Shown: positions 18,320 to 27,908 of the stretch, in pieces
Position numbering within the stretch: the stretch's first letter is position 1
Layout: every line of letters begins with the position of its first letter
NCBI RefSeq assembly: GCF_005924265.1
Contig: NZ_VCLB01000009.1
Location: 124,001 to 188,000 of the forward strand
DNA from: Martelella lutilitoris
GTDB taxonomy: Bacteria; Pseudomonadota; Alphaproteobacteria; Rhizobiales; Rhizobiaceae
Length of the DNA stretch: 64,000 bases
Direction of reading: 5' to 3'
Position numbers and translations under genes: made by a program
Notes under the pieces: model-generated
What the model saw: the letters and a program-made list of their open reading frames with translations, nothing else
Told to the model about the DNA's origin: nothing
The model's database searches: none

Positions 18320-19117
18320 TTATTCTGCCGGCTTTTCGGCGGAAGCGTCCTCGGCGGGCGCTTCGTCTTCCAGCGCGGTCTCTGCCGGTGCCTCGGAAGC
18401 GGCGCCGAGATCGATGCCCTGGGCGCCCTGCTGGCGGGCGATGCCGTCGATGGCAGCGCGCGAGATCAGGTCGCAGTAAAGGGCGATGGCGCGCGAGGCG
18501 TCGTCATTGCCGGGGATCGGGTAATCGACTTCATCCGGATCGCAGTTCGAATCGACGATGGCGACGACCGGAATGCCAAGGCGCTTCGCCTCTTCGATGG
18601 CGATCTTTTCCTTGTTGGTGTCGATGATGAAGATCAGGTCCGGAACGCCGCCCATGTCGCGGATGCCGCCGAGGGCGCGGTCGAGCTTTTCACGCTCGCG
18701 GTCGAGGTTCAGGCGCTCCTTCTTGGTGAAGCCCTGTGCCTCGTTGGCGAGGATTTCGTCAAGCTTGCGCAGACGCTGGATCGAGTTCGAGATCGTGCGC
18801 CAGTTGGTCAGCATGCCGCCGAGCCAGCGGGAGTTGACGTAATACTGGGCCGAACGCTGGGCGCTGTCCGCAATGATTTCGGAGGCCTGGCGCTTGGTGC
18901 CGACCATCAGCACGCGACCGTTGCGGGCAACGGTGTCGGAAACGACCTGCAGGGCGCGCGACAGCATCGGAACCGTCTGGGCGAGATCGATAATGTGGAT
19001 GTTGTTGCGGTCGCCAAAGATGTAGGGCTTCATCTTCGGGTTCCAGCGGTGGGTCTGGTGACCAAAATGTACGCCTGCCTCAAGCAGCTGGCGCATGGTA
19101 AAGTCGGGCAATGCCAT
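18320..19117 (-). CDS. rpsB: 30S ribosomal protein S2 (uS2)
   Basis: S2 of the small ribosomal subunit, 265 residues. Conserved blocks are [43 protein letters not shown] and [14 protein letters not shown]-terminal Ala/Glu/Pro-rich tail of about 40 residues (from [12 protein letters not shown]) goes beyond the E. coli length and is frequent in rhizobia. A strong GGAG site precedes the ATG. Confidence 0.98.
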   Translation of the reverse strand: MALPDFTMRQLLEAGVHFGHQTHRWNPKMKPYIFGDRNNIHIIDLAQTVPMLSRALQVVSDTVARNGRVLMVGTKRQASEIIADSAQRSAQYYVNSRWLGGMLTNWRTISNSIQRLRKLDEILANEAQGFTKKERLNLDREREKLDRALGGIRDMGGVPDLIFIIDTNKEKIAIEEAKRLGIPVVAIVDSNCDPDEVDYPIPGNDDASRAIALYCDLISRAAIDGIARQQGAQGIDLGAASEAPAETALEDEAPAEDASAEKPAE

Positions 19118-19241
19118 GCCTTTTCTCCTTTTCCGGTTGAACCTCCGCAGGCCTGAGACCAGACGTCAATGACGCCTGACACCGGCGGAACGCACCGGAT
19201 TTCTCCCGGAACATCCCATGGCCTGTGTGTGGAATGAGGGC

Positions 19242-19270
19242 GCGATACCCCGTTTTGCGGCAAATTGCAA
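19242..19270 (-). promoter_or_regulatory. Candidate rpsB promoter
   Basis: Read leftward, TTGCAA (19265-19270) and TATCGC (19242-19247) are 17 bp apart. It would start transcription about 115 bp before rpsB, leaving room for an S2 feedback leader. The -10 is only a partial match. Confidence 0.4.
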
Positions 19271-19325
19271 GAGGCGCGGGGCAGCGAAAGGGCGACCGCA
19301 TGCGCGCCTGCCCCGATGAAGGGCC

Positions 19326-20135
19326 TCAGGGCTTGGAAGAAAGCGTTTCCGGCGGCGCCTCGCAGCCTGCCGGCTTGAGCGGCTCCAGGCGGGTCAGTTC
19401 GCCCGCCATCTTGAAGTCGCCGAAATCCATGACGATGTCGCGGCTGACGCCTTCGGCGGAAAGCAGCATGGAGACCGTATAGTCCGGCGTCTCATCTCCC
19501 GAGACCGCGCCCATCGGGAAATAGGCCGTGGTGATCGGCCAGCCGGCATCGCCCTCGATCCGATCCTCGCGATCACCGATCAGGGTGATCGCGCGCATCG
19601 TCTCCTCCCCGGAGCCATCGAAGGAGATTGCCTCATAGGCGCGTCGTCCGTTCTGGGCGGCAAGAATCACATTGGCCATATATTCGGTCGGGAACTCGGC
19701 GTCCTGAAGCTCGATCGCCCTCGCCTCGTCGCCGCCGAAGGTAACGGAGATCGCGCGCTTTTCGGTGCGCTGGGCCTCGCCGACGGTCTCCGATTGCAGG
19801 GCGTTGTCGGAAAAAAGCGTGCTGGAAAAGGCAAAGGCGCCCTTTTCTTCAAAGGATGACGACACCTGGTCGGTGACGACAGCGCCGTATTCGCGGGCAA
19901 TATCGGTGACCATGCGCATCTCGGTCACATAGCCGGCACAATCGCTGCCGGTGAAGGAATAGACGAAGCGGCCGTCAAGCCCCTCGACCCCGGACTGCGC
20001 CGAAGCCCATTCAAGCGAAAGATCATAGACCGCGCGGTGCGGCAGCAGCGACACCGCATCGAATGCCGGTCCCGCCGCCTGGGCGCCGGCCGCGAGTATG
20101 GTCCAGAAAATCCCCGTCCCCATGACTGTCCGCAT
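19326..20135 (-). CDS. eipB: EipB-family periplasmic envelope-integrity protein (DUF1849)
   Basis: A 269-residue secreted protein with an N-terminal signal peptide (about 1-21, cleavage near AQAAG). The mature start LLPHRAVYDLSLEWA and the pattern of beta-rich segments match DUF1849, named EipB in Brucella, where it is a beta-spiral protein needed for cell-envelope integrity and virulence. Only two cysteines occur after the signal peptide, C66 and C258, in the places where Brucella EipB forms its disulfide. It is transcribed alone, divergent from the RidA gene. Confidence 0.85.
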   Translation of the reverse strand: MRTVMGTGIFWTILAAGAQAAGPAFDAVSLLPHRAVYDLSLEWASAQSGVEGLDGRFVYSFTGSDCAGYVTEMRMVTDIAREYGAVVTDQVSSSFEEKGAFAFSSTLFSDNALQSETVGEAQRTEKRAISVTFGGDEARAIELQDAEFPTEYMANVILAAQNGRRAYEAISFDGSGEETMRAITLIGDREDRIEGDAGWPITTAYFPMGAVSGDETPDYTVSMLLSAEGVSRDIVMDFGDFKMAGELTRLEPLKPAGCEAPPETLSSKP

Positions 20136-20230
20136 CCAAATTCCCCTTGGTTTTGGAGATTAATCGTATAGAAAAGTCGCGGTTCTGCCAATGTTGTTGA
20201 ATCCCTTTCCCGAGAAGCCCGGAGCCAGAT

Positions 20231-20698
20231 ATGCCCAACGTCGTTTCAGACCGCCTGAACGCCCTTTCCATCACCCTTCCGCAAGCCTCCGCCCCCGCCG
20301 CCAACTATCTCCCCTTCACCCGGTCGGAGAAGCTGCTGTTCATCTCCGGGCAACTGCCGACCGAAAACGGCAAGATGGTTGCGACCGGACGCCTTGGCGC
20401 GGATGTCTCGCTTGAAGAGGGACGGAAGGCCGCGCGCGCCTGCGCCATCAACATCATCGCGCAGATCGATGCCGCGCTCAACGGCGATCTCGACCGGGTC
20501 AAACGCATCCTCAAGCTTTCGGGCTTCGTCGCCTCGGCGCCGGATTTCACCGACCAGCATCTCGTCATCAACGGCGCCTCGGACCTCTTCGCGGACGTCT
20601 TCGGCGAGGCAGGCAAGCATGCCCGCGCCGCCGTCGGCATGGCCGCCCTTCCGCTGAACGCCGCCGTCGAGATCGACGCGATCGTGGAGATCGACTGA
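20231..20698 (+). CDS. RidA/YjgF-family protein (reactive imine deaminase-like)
   Basis: A 155-residue protein of the RidA/YER057c/UK114 superfamily, trimeric enzymes that hydrolyse reactive enamine/imine products of amino acid metabolism. Typical blocks are LLFISGQLPTENGKMVATG and the C-terminal HARAAVGMAALPLNAAVEIDAI. This longer subgroup (about 150 residues with an extended N-terminus) is distinct from canonical RidA, and its imine deaminase activity is not assured. Its stop overlaps the next ATG by one base. Confidence 0.85.
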   Translation: MPNVVSDRLNALSITLPQASAPAANYLPFTRSEKLLFISGQLPTENGKMVATGRLGADVSLEEGRKAARACAINIIAQIDAALNGDLDRVKRILKLSGFVASAPDFTDQHLVINGASDLFADVFGEAGKHARAAVGMAALPLNAAVEIDAIVEID

Positions 20699-21408
20699 TG
20701 CCGCAGCATGACTGGCTAACCGCCCGGCCGATCGCCCATCGCGGCTATCATGACATGAACAAGGCGATCTTCGAAAACACCATGCCCGCCTTTGAACGCG
20801 CCATCGAGAACAACCTGGCGATCGAATGCGATGTCCGCCTTTCCGCCGACGGCAAGGTGATCGTGTTTCATGACGATGACCTGAGCCGGCTCTGCAGCCG
20901 TCCCGACACGATCGAGGCGCTTGAGGCGAGCGAGATCGACGGGATCCGCGTCGGCACGGGCGAGGCGCGCATTCCGCGGCTTGAGGCTCTGCTTGAGGCA
21001 ACCGACGGGCGCGTGCCGCTGGTGATCGAACTGAAAGCCGGCCCGAGCGACCCTGACGTCTTTGCCCGCGCCGTCATCGCCGGGATCGCGCATTATCAGG
21101 GTCCGCTGGCGCTGATGAGTTTCGCGCCTTCTCTTCTTGCCGCGCTCAAACGCGCCGGCGCGGCCTGTCCGCTTGGCCTGACGGCTGGCGGACACGACGG
21201 AAAATCCTTCGAGGCCCATCGCGAGACGATGCGGATCGGCCTTGATTTTGTCTCCTATTATTATGATGATCTGCCCAACGACTTCGTCGCGGGCCTGCGC
21301 GACAGCGGCGTACCGGTCATCACCTGGACCGTCCGCAACGAGCGCGCCCGCCAGATCACATTCCAATATGCCGACCAGATGACGTTCGAGGGTTTCGACC
21401 CCGCGTAA
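20698..21408 (+). CDS. Glycerophosphodiester phosphodiesterase family protein
   Basis: A 236-residue GDPD-family TIM barrel, expected to release glycerol-3-phosphate from phospholipid head groups. The catalytic block is complete: IAHRGYHDMNKAIFENTMPAF carries the first His, IECDVRLSADGKVIVFHDDDLSRL the Glu-x-Asp metal ligands and second His. No signal peptide is seen, so it should act in the cytoplasm. It is coupled to the RidA gene (TGATG). Confidence 0.88.
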   Translation: MPQHDWLTARPIAHRGYHDMNKAIFENTMPAFERAIENNLAIECDVRLSADGKVIVFHDDDLSRLCSRPDTIEALEASEIDGIRVGTGEARIPRLEALLEATDGRVPLVIELKAGPSDPDVFARAVIAGIAHYQGPLALMSFAPSLLAALKRAGAACPLGLTAGGHDGKSFEAHRETMRIGLDFVSYYYDDLPNDFVAGLRDSGVPVITWTVRNERARQITFQYADQMTFEGFDPA

Positions 21409-21418
21409 GGTCCGGGCC

Positions 21419-22606
21419 TTGAGAGTTCTGTTGAGCGAAAACCTGCAAATCCGCATCGAGAAAAGCTTTTCCGCCATTCCGCGATCTGAATGGGAGACGC
21501 TTTCGGGAACGCATCCGGGCTTTGACGGCGCGGGCTATAACCCGTTCCTGTCCCATGCCTTTTTCTCGGCGCTGGAGGAATCGGGCTCGGCATGCGCCGA
21601 GACCGGCTGGCTCGGCCATCACCTTCTGCTTGAAACGGAAGACGGAAAATTGATCGGCGCGCTGCCGTGCTATCTGAAGAACCACAGCCAGGGCGAATAT
21701 GTGTTCGACCATGGTTGGGCGGACGCCTTCGAACGCGCCGGCGGGCGCTATTATCCGAAACTGCAGGCCTCGCTGCCGTTTACGCCCGCGACCGCTCCGC
21801 ACCTTCTGGTGCGCGAGGGCTATGACAGGGCGACGGTGCAGAAGGTTCTGGCGGACGCGTTGGTGACGGTCAGCGACCGGCTCAATGTCTCATCCGCCCA
21901 TGTCACCTTCGTTCCGGAAGAGGAGACCCGGATTTTCGAAGCAGCCGGCTATCTCCACCGCACCGACCAGCAGTTTCATTTCCTCAACAAGGGCTATGCC
22001 CGCTATGACGACTTTCTCGACACGCTCGCCTCGCGCAAGCGAAAGGCGCTGAAGAAGGAGCGCCGCGTGGCGCTGGAGGCCGGCATCACCGTCGACTGGC
22101 TCACCGGCGACGACCTGACCGAGGATATCTGGGACCAGTTCTTCGAATTCTACATGGATACCGGCAGCCGCAAATGGGGCCGGCCCTATCTGACACGCGC
22201 ATTCTATTCGCTGATCGGCGAACGCATGGCGCGCGATATCCTGCTTGTCATGGCGAAGCGCGACGGACGCTACATCGCCGGCGCGATCAATTTCATCGGC
22301 TCCGATGCCCTCTACGGTCGACATTGGGGCTGTATCGAGGATCATCGCTACCTGCATTTCGAGGTCTGCTATCACCAGGCCATCGATTTCGCCATTGCGA
22401 ACAATCTTGCCCGCGTCGAGGCCGGCGCCCAGGGCGAGCACAAGCTGGCGCGCGGCTATGTGCCCGTCACCACCCACTCCGCCCATTACATCACCCATGA
22501 GGGGTTACGGAACGCGGTCGCCGCGTTTCTCGTTCAAGAACGGGAGGACGTCGCGCATTTCAATGATATCCTGAGCGCGCACGCGCCCTACAAGAAGGGC
22601 GAATGA
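21419..22606 (+). CDS. COG3146-type GNAT-fold acyltransferase
   Basis: A 395-residue protein resembling the COG3146 (peptidoglycan-related, FemAB-like) group with a double GNAT fold. It has the N-terminal family block FSAIPRSEWETLSG, the central GRYYPKLQASLPFTPATAPHL and the C-terminal GRHWGCIEDHRYLHFEVCYHQAIDFAI and GAQGEHKLARGYVPV. The proposed start is a TTG, 11 bases after the preceding stop. A second TTG lies a few codons later, so the exact N-terminus is uncertain. Substrates are unknown for close relatives. Confidence 0.8.
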   Translation: MRVLLSENLQIRIEKSFSAIPRSEWETLSGTHPGFDGAGYNPFLSHAFFSALEESGSACAETGWLGHHLLLETEDGKLIGALPCYLKNHSQGEYVFDHGWADAFERAGGRYYPKLQASLPFTPATAPHLLVREGYDRATVQKVLADALVTVSDRLNVSSAHVTFVPEEETRIFEAAGYLHRTDQQFHFLNKGYARYDDFLDTLASRKRKALKKERRVALEAGITVDWLTGDDLTEDIWDQFFEFYMDTGSRKWGRPYLTRAFYSLIGERMARDILLVMAKRDGRYIAGAINFIGSDALYGRHWGCIEDHRYLHFEVCYHQAIDFAIANNLARVEAGAQGEHKLARGYVPVTTHSAHYITHEGLRNAVAAFLVQEREDVAHFNDILSAHAPYKKGE

Positions 22607-22634
22607 AGCGCCGGCAACAAGGGAGCTGAACACC

Positions 22635-23072
22635 ATGGCAGACGAAACGCATATCGCCGAATATGAAGACGACAATATCTTCGCAAAGATCCTGCGCGGA
22701 GAGATCCCGGCCACGAAACTCCACGAGGATGACGACGTCATCGCCATCATGGACGTGATGCCGCAGGCGCCGGGCCATGTCCTGGTCATTCCGCGCAAGC
22801 CCTCGCGCAACCTGCTCGATGCCGATCCCGTGGTTGTCGGAAAGGCCATGGCCGTGGTGCAGAAGATGGCACAGGCAGTGAGAGCCGCGTTCAAGGCTGA
22901 CGGCGTCTTCATCGCCCAATTCAACGAACCGGCCGCCGGCCAGACTGTCTTCCACCTGCACTTTCACGTCATTCCGCGCCATGAGGGCGTGGACCTGAAA
23001 AGACATTCTGATGGAATGGAAGACCCTGCGGTCCTTCAGGAAAATGCGGACAAGATCCGCAATCACCTCTGA
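22635..23072 (+). CDS. HIT-family (HINT-like) nucleotide hydrolase
   Basis: A 145-residue histidine-triad protein acting on nucleoside phosphoramidates or dinucleoside polyphosphates. The His triad is visible as HLHFHVIPR near the C-terminus. The N-terminal FAKILRGEIPATKLHEDDDVIAIMD block is typical. GGGAG lies upstream of the ATG. It is the last gene of the rightward run and ends 9 bp from the convergent yhaN-like gene, without an obvious terminator. Confidence 0.92.
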   Translation: MADETHIAEYEDDNIFAKILRGEIPATKLHEDDDVIAIMDVMPQAPGHVLVIPRKPSRNLLDADPVVVGKAMAVVQKMAQAVRAAFKADGVFIAQFNEPAAGQTVFHLHFHVIPRHEGVDLKRHSDGMEDPAVLQENADKIRNHL

Positions 23073-23081
23073 GATGCGCTG

Positions 23082-26000
23082 CTAGGCAGAGCGCTCCAGC
23101 ATCACGATATCGGCCCTGTCGCCAAGCTCGCTCCGGGCAATGTCGACAAGGCTTTTTTCATGGGTGAACAGGATCGTCTGGATATCGCCGCCAAGGCCCG
23201 TGAGCGCCTTCAGGCCGGCTGCGCTTCGCGCATCATCGAAGGTCTGGAAGATATCGTCGACGATCAGCGGCGCCGGTTCGTTTCGACTGGCGTAGTCTTC
23301 GATGAAGGCAAGACGCAGCGCCAGCCAGAGCTGATCGCGCGTGCCGTCGCTCAAACCATCCACCGGCACTTCGCCGCCATCAGTCCGGCGGGCGGAGAGC
23401 AGCAATTCATCATGGGCGCCGTAATTCTGCAGCAGCCTGTCGAAGCCGCCCATGGTGAGCGCGGAAAAGTGCCGCCCGGCGTTTTCAAGGATGGGATCGG
23501 CGCGCCCCTGGCGATAGCGTTCCATCGCCTGATCGAGCAGATTGCCGGCAAGCTTCAGCACCACCCATTCGCGGGCAAGCTCAAGCGCTTCCTCCTCGGC
23601 AGACACCCGGTCGAACGCCGCCTGTTCGGCGCTTTCGCCGCGCCCGAGCTCCTGCTTCTTGTGGCGGCATTCGGCGCGGCGCTGCAATAGTTCCTCGCGC
23701 ATACCCTCGTCCTCCGCCTCTTCGGCGGCAAGCGCTTCACGCTCCTGCCGGCAGGCGATCACATCCAGCCCCTCGGCCAGCCTGCGTGTTTCCTCCGCAT
23801 CCGCGCCCTCGCTGCCGTCATCGAAGCGCCGCTTCGCCTCGGCCAGCGCGTTTTTCAGGGCGGCCCGCTCCTCAAGGCGCGCGGAAAGACCTTCCATGAC
23901 GACGCGCGGCGGCAAGGCCTCGGCGATTTCCGCGATTTTCGCCCTGCAGGACGCAAGATCATCCTCGAGCGCCTCAATCTCCGCGGTCAAAGAAGCGGCA
24001 GCCTCTTCGAGCGCCTTGCGGCGGGCGGCACCCGACGTGTCGCGGTCGATGCGTTCGCCAAGGATGCGGACACTCTCTTCGGCGTCGCGCCCGGCAAGGT
24101 CCGGCGCCAGCGCCTCGGCGAGCGCATCGACGGCCGAACGGAACCGCTCGACGCGCGCCCGGCCTGCTGTGATCTCGCGCTCGAGCCTGTTCTTTCTTTC
24201 CAGAAGCTGCGGCACCCTGCGCCAAAGCCCAAGCGCCGTTTCGGCTGCCGCCAGCCCGGTTTCCGGCTTCAGCCCGAGCTCTGCAAGACAGGCTTCATAG
24301 CGCCCGGCAAAGTCGCGCCGCACGACCTGCAACGCCTCAAGCTCCTGCTCCCGGCGCGCGATGGCCTGACGGGCGGCGGCAATCTCGGCCTGCTGCCGGC
24401 GTGCATCTTCCCAGCGCTCGGCAAGACGCTCGATCCGGGCCTCGGCAAGGCGCGCAAGCGCGGGAACCGGCATCTCGGCATCCGCCTCGTCGGCAAGCGG
24501 CAGAAGGCTTGCGCGCAGTTCGTCCTTCAGCTTGTCCAGTCCGGCCTGCCGATCGATGAGGCTCAACAACTGCTCGCGCTGATCAAGCAGAACGGCAATC
24601 TGACGCAGCCATTCGAGCATGTCATCCGGCGCGCCGGCCTCGACGCCTGCAGCGCGGAAAAGCGACCGGTGGGCTTCACGCTCCGCTGCAAGCTCTGCGG
24701 TCAGCCGCTCAATCTCACCCTCCGTGGCTTCACGATCACGCGCCAGCGCCGCGAGGCGTTTGCGGTATTCGCCGTGGCGGGCCACCGTGTCGGCATTGTC
24801 GAGGGCGCTGTCGGCAAGCCCATCGGCCGCCTTCACCGCAGTGACATAGCGCTCACGATCGCTGCTTCCCGCGACAAGTTCCTGGAAGAGCCTGTCGCGC
24901 TCAAGCCGGCCGGCCGCGATGTCCTCGCGCGTCGGCACAGGTGCGTCGCCGGCCTCCCCGGCGATCAGCCCCTCGATCTGCAGCCGCTCCTGATCGCCTT
25001 CGGTCTTTCTGCGCTCCAGCGTTTCCAGAGTGCTGCGGATCGCCGAAATCCTCTCGCCCGCCGCCCGCACCGCCGTCTGATCCGGCAGCGTCGCGCGGGA
25101 AAAGCCGAAGATATCGGATACGGCCGGGCGCAGCAGCGCCGCGTTTTCCGCCAGCGCGCGGCGACGGCCGGCAATATCGGCTTCCTGCGCCTCGGCATCG
25201 TCGAATTTTGCAATGTCGGGCCGCAGTGCATCGAAGCGGCGGCGCAGCGGCGCCGGATCGGTCAATTGTCCGCCGCCGCCTTCGCTCTCGAGGGCTTCGA
25301 GTGAGGCGCGGCTGTCGGCAAGCCCCTTTTCGAGCGCGGATGCCTCGCGCTCCAGCCGCCGTGCCTCTTCGATCACCGCATCCAGGTCGGCGAGCACGAT
25401 ATTGTCCGGCCGGTTCTTTTCGAGACGTTCCATGTCCGCAATGCCAAGTTCCGCGGCCAGGATGGAAAGCGCGGAAAGCGTCTCTTCCAGCCCGGCTTCG
25501 CGCTCCGGCAGGCCGTTGACCGCCTCGGCATAAAGCCCGCTTTCGCCATGCAGGCGGCGGATTTCCTCGCGACGGGCGAGCAATTGGTCGTCGATCTTCA
25601 GCGTTTCGAGATCACGCCGCAGCGTTGCAAGCCGCTCGGCCTTGCCTTCGATCTCGGTCTTGCGCTGGCCTTGGCGCGCATGGAGCCTCTCAAGTTCCGC
25701 GCCGGTCTCGTCCGCGACCGGTTCCAGATCGGCAAAGGCCTGCAAGGCGCGTTCATGGCCGTCGATTTCGGCAATCAGGCCGCGCAGCCGCTGCAGGCGG
25801 TCGAGCGTTTCCATGCGGGTGCGGCGCGCGTGCTGCCTGTCGGCAAGAGCTGCAAGCTCGTCCTCGATCTCGCTTTCCGAACGCAACAGCGCCTTCCACT
25901 CGCTGGCATTCAGTTCCAGCGCCCGCTCGGCCTTGCGCGCAGCTTTATGGCGTTCCAATACCTGATAGAAGGACCGGCTCTTCGACGGATGAGGCGCGTA

Positions 26001-26525
26001 GATGCCGCTGGCCTCGACGGCAAGCCTCTGCGCAATTGCCCTGAGCCCCGTCAGTCCGGAAGCGGCGGAAAACAGGATCTGCCCGATCTCGCCGCCATCG
26101 GCCAGCATTTCATCAGCCCCTGCCCGCAGCCGCTCGCTGTCAAGCCCGAAGGCTCGCTCGAACACGGTTCGGTCAAGACTGCCGAGATAGGCGGAGAGCG
26201 CATCGTCATTGAGCGCGGTCTCGCTGTCGCCGCCGGCGGCCAGCAGCGTATCCTTGCGGCCCTTGCGGCGGCGGAAGGCAAGCGTCTCGCCGGAGCGCGC
26301 GCGGATTTCCGCGCCGATCCTCAGATCACGCGCCGGATGCAGGAAATCATAGCCGACATCGCGATCTGGAAAGCCGAAGAGAAGATCGGAAAAGGCCGCG
26401 AGTGCGGAGGATTTCCCCGCCTCATTCGGCCCGTAGACGATATGCAGCGCGGCATCGGGCCTGAAGGTCATGGAACGGCCGGAAAAATGTCCGTAGCGCA
26501 GGAGATCGAGGGAGAGAAACCGCAT
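23082..26525 (-). CDS. YhaN-like SMC/Rad50-type AAA ATPase
   Basis: A large (1147-residue) ABC-type ATPase of the YhaN group. The Walker A motif is in IVYGPNEAGKSSALAAFSDL near residue 35, and Walker B is PLIVDDIFQTFDD close to the C-terminus. Between them lie long heptad-rich coiled-coil stretches rich in Ala, Glu and Arg, the Rad50/SbcC architecture, but without an evident zinc-hook CxxC. It starts 3 bp after the stop of the nuclease partner, so the two probably form an Mre11-Rad50-like complex in DNA repair. That role is inferred from the family. Confidence 0.88.
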   Translation of the reverse strand: MRFLSLDLLRYGHFSGRSMTFRPDAALHIVYGPNEAGKSSALAAFSDLLFGFPDRDVGYDFLHPARDLRIGAEIRARSGETLAFRRRKGRKDTLLAAGGDSETALNDDALSAYLGSLDRTVFERAFGLDSERLRAGADEMLADGGEIGQILFSAASGLTGLRAIAQRLAVEASGIYAPHPSKSRSFYQVLERHKAARKAERALELNASEWKALLRSESEIEDELAALADRQHARRTRMETLDRLQRLRGLIAEIDGHERALQAFADLEPVADETGAELERLHARQGQRKTEIEGKAERLATLRRDLETLKIDDQLLARREEIRRLHGESGLYAEAVNGLPEREAGLEETLSALSILAAELGIADMERLEKNRPDNIVLADLDAVIEEARRLEREASALEKGLADSRASLEALESEGGGGQLTDPAPLRRRFDALRPDIAKFDDAEAQEADIAGRRRALAENAALLRPAVSDIFGFSRATLPDQTAVRAAGERISAIRSTLETLERRKTEGDQERLQIEGLIAGEAGDAPVPTREDIAAGRLERDRLFQELVAGSSDRERYVTAVKAADGLADSALDNADTVARHGEYRKRLAALARDREATEGEIERLTAELAAEREAHRSLFRAAGVEAGAPDDMLEWLRQIAVLLDQREQLLSLIDRQAGLDKLKDELRASLLPLADEADAEMPVPALARLAEARIERLAERWEDARRQQAEIAAARQAIARREQELEALQVVRRDFAGRYEACLAELGLKPETGLAAAETALGLWRRVPQLLERKNRLEREITAGRARVERFRSAVDALAEALAPDLAGRDAEESVRILGERIDRDTSGAARRKALEEAAASLTAEIEALEDDLASCRAKIAEIAEALPPRVVMEGLSARLEERAALKNALAEAKRRFDDGSEGADAEETRRLAEGLDVIACRQEREALAAEEAEDEGMREELLQRRAECRHKKQELGRGESAEQAAFDRVSAEEEALELAREWVVLKLAGNLLDQAMERYRQGRADPILENAGRHFSALTMGGFDRLLQNYGAHDELLLSARRTDGGEVPVDGLSDGTRDQLWLALRLAFIEDYASRNEPAPLIVDDIFQTFDDARSAAGLKALTGLGGDIQTILFTHEKSLVDIARSELGDRADIVMLERSA

Positions 26526-26528
26526 CGC

Positions 26529-27764
26529 TCAGCCCTCGCCCGCAAGCCGCGCCCGCAGGATGTCGCGCGCTTCCGCCAGAAGCTCGGCCGCGCTTGCGCC
26601 AAGCGGCTCTTCGCCCGCCGCCACACCGCCCGGCAGCTTTCGCGAGATCTCACCGACGAGTTCGTCGGTGCCGGCATCTTCGCCGGCTGCGATCGAAGCG
26701 ACCAGCGCATCGATATCGACCGCGAGCTCACCTACCGCAGCGGGCCTTTCCGTGCCCGTTGCCTCAAGCGCGATTACAAGCTTTTCAAGCCAGAGATCGG
26801 CATGAATGCGGTGGCATGCGGCCTGCACGTCATCGCGCCACTGGGACCGCGCGGCCTTGATCCGCTCGGCTGACGCATGACGGCCGGAAAGCGTGACCCT
26901 GAGCGCGTGGGGCCGCTCATCCGCCGCCTCGGCAAACGGCAAGAGCGCCGCCTCGATTTCGCCGGGAATAGCGCTTTCGGGCAGGTCCTCGGCAAGGTTC
27001 ACCTCCACCGTCTCGAACCGGGCGCAATCCAGCATCACCCGCTCATAGCGCGGCCGGCCATCCTCGACGCTTACCAGCACCGCACCCTTCGGCCCGGTTT
27101 CGCGGATGTTGCGGCCTTGCAGATTGCCCGAATAGAGCGTCAGCGGATCGGCCGAGACCGCCTCGAAGGCATGGACATGGCCGAGCGCCCAGTAATCATA
27201 GCCGCGCGAGGCGAGATCGGCGACCGAACACGGCGCATAGACGGCATGCGGCGGACGGCCGGACAGCGAGGTGTGCAGCACGCCGATGTTGAAATGTCCG
27301 GGCACGGCGGGCGGATAGGCAAGCGCCAGATTGTCGGCCGCCACGCGCTCGGCAAAGCCCTGGCCGTGCAGCGCCACCTTCAGATCATCCAGAACAAAGG
27401 TCTCCGGCTTGCGGGTGGAAAACTCATGAACGCCCTCCGGCATGGCGATGGTGCGGGCAACGATGCTTTCGGCATCGTGATTGCCGCGCAGGTAATAGAC
27501 GGGAATGCCGGCGCGTGACAGCCGCGCGATCTCGCGGTTGAAGAACAGGCCGATATGATTGTCCTTCCACGCGCCGTCATAGACGTCGCCGGCAATCACG
27601 AGAAAATCCACCCTTTCGGCCAGCGCATATTCAACCAGCGCGGAAAAGGCATCGCGCCCGGCGGCGGCGAAGCGTTCCGCCATCTGGCGGTCCTTCAGCA
27701 TCAGCCCGGAAAGCGGGCTGCCCAGATGCAGGTCTGCGGCATGGATGAAGCGAAAGGACGTCAC
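26529..27764 (-). CDS. YhaO-like metallophosphoesterase (SbcD/Mre11 type)
   Basis: A 411-residue calcineurin-fold nuclease. The metal ligands are in RFIHAADLHLG (D, H), FLVIAGDVYDG, YYLRGNHDAES and YWALGHVHAFE. This is the nuclease half of the YhaO/YhaN pair, related to SbcD and Mre11. The start is a GTG with GGGAA upstream. It is divergent from the aldo/keto reductase gene and is the first gene of the pair. Confidence 0.9.
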   Translation of the reverse strand: MTSFRFIHAADLHLGSPLSGLMLKDRQMAERFAAAGRDAFSALVEYALAERVDFLVIAGDVYDGAWKDNHIGLFFNREIARLSRAGIPVYYLRGNHDAESIVARTIAMPEGVHEFSTRKPETFVLDDLKVALHGQGFAERVAADNLALAYPPAVPGHFNIGVLHTSLSGRPPHAVYAPCSVADLASRGYDYWALGHVHAFEAVSADPLTLYSGNLQGRNIRETGPKGAVLVSVEDGRPRYERVMLDCARFETVEVNLAEDLPESAIPGEIEAALLPFAEAADERPHALRVTLSGRHASAERIKAARSQWRDDVQAACHRIHADLWLEKLVIALEATGTERPAAVGELAVDIDALVASIAAGEDAGTDELVGEISRKLPGGVAAGEEPLGASAAELLAEARDILRARLAGEG

Positions 27765-27908
27765 AAATTTCGTTTCCCTGTTTTTTCTTCGGCCTTCGCG
27801 GCGTAAAAGACCTTAGGTTCACACCGCAAGCCCAAACAAGCGCCGGACCGGCGCCTTATCCCGTCCGCCTCTTTGAGGGCGGGAATCAGACACTCACCGG
27901 AGGAACGC

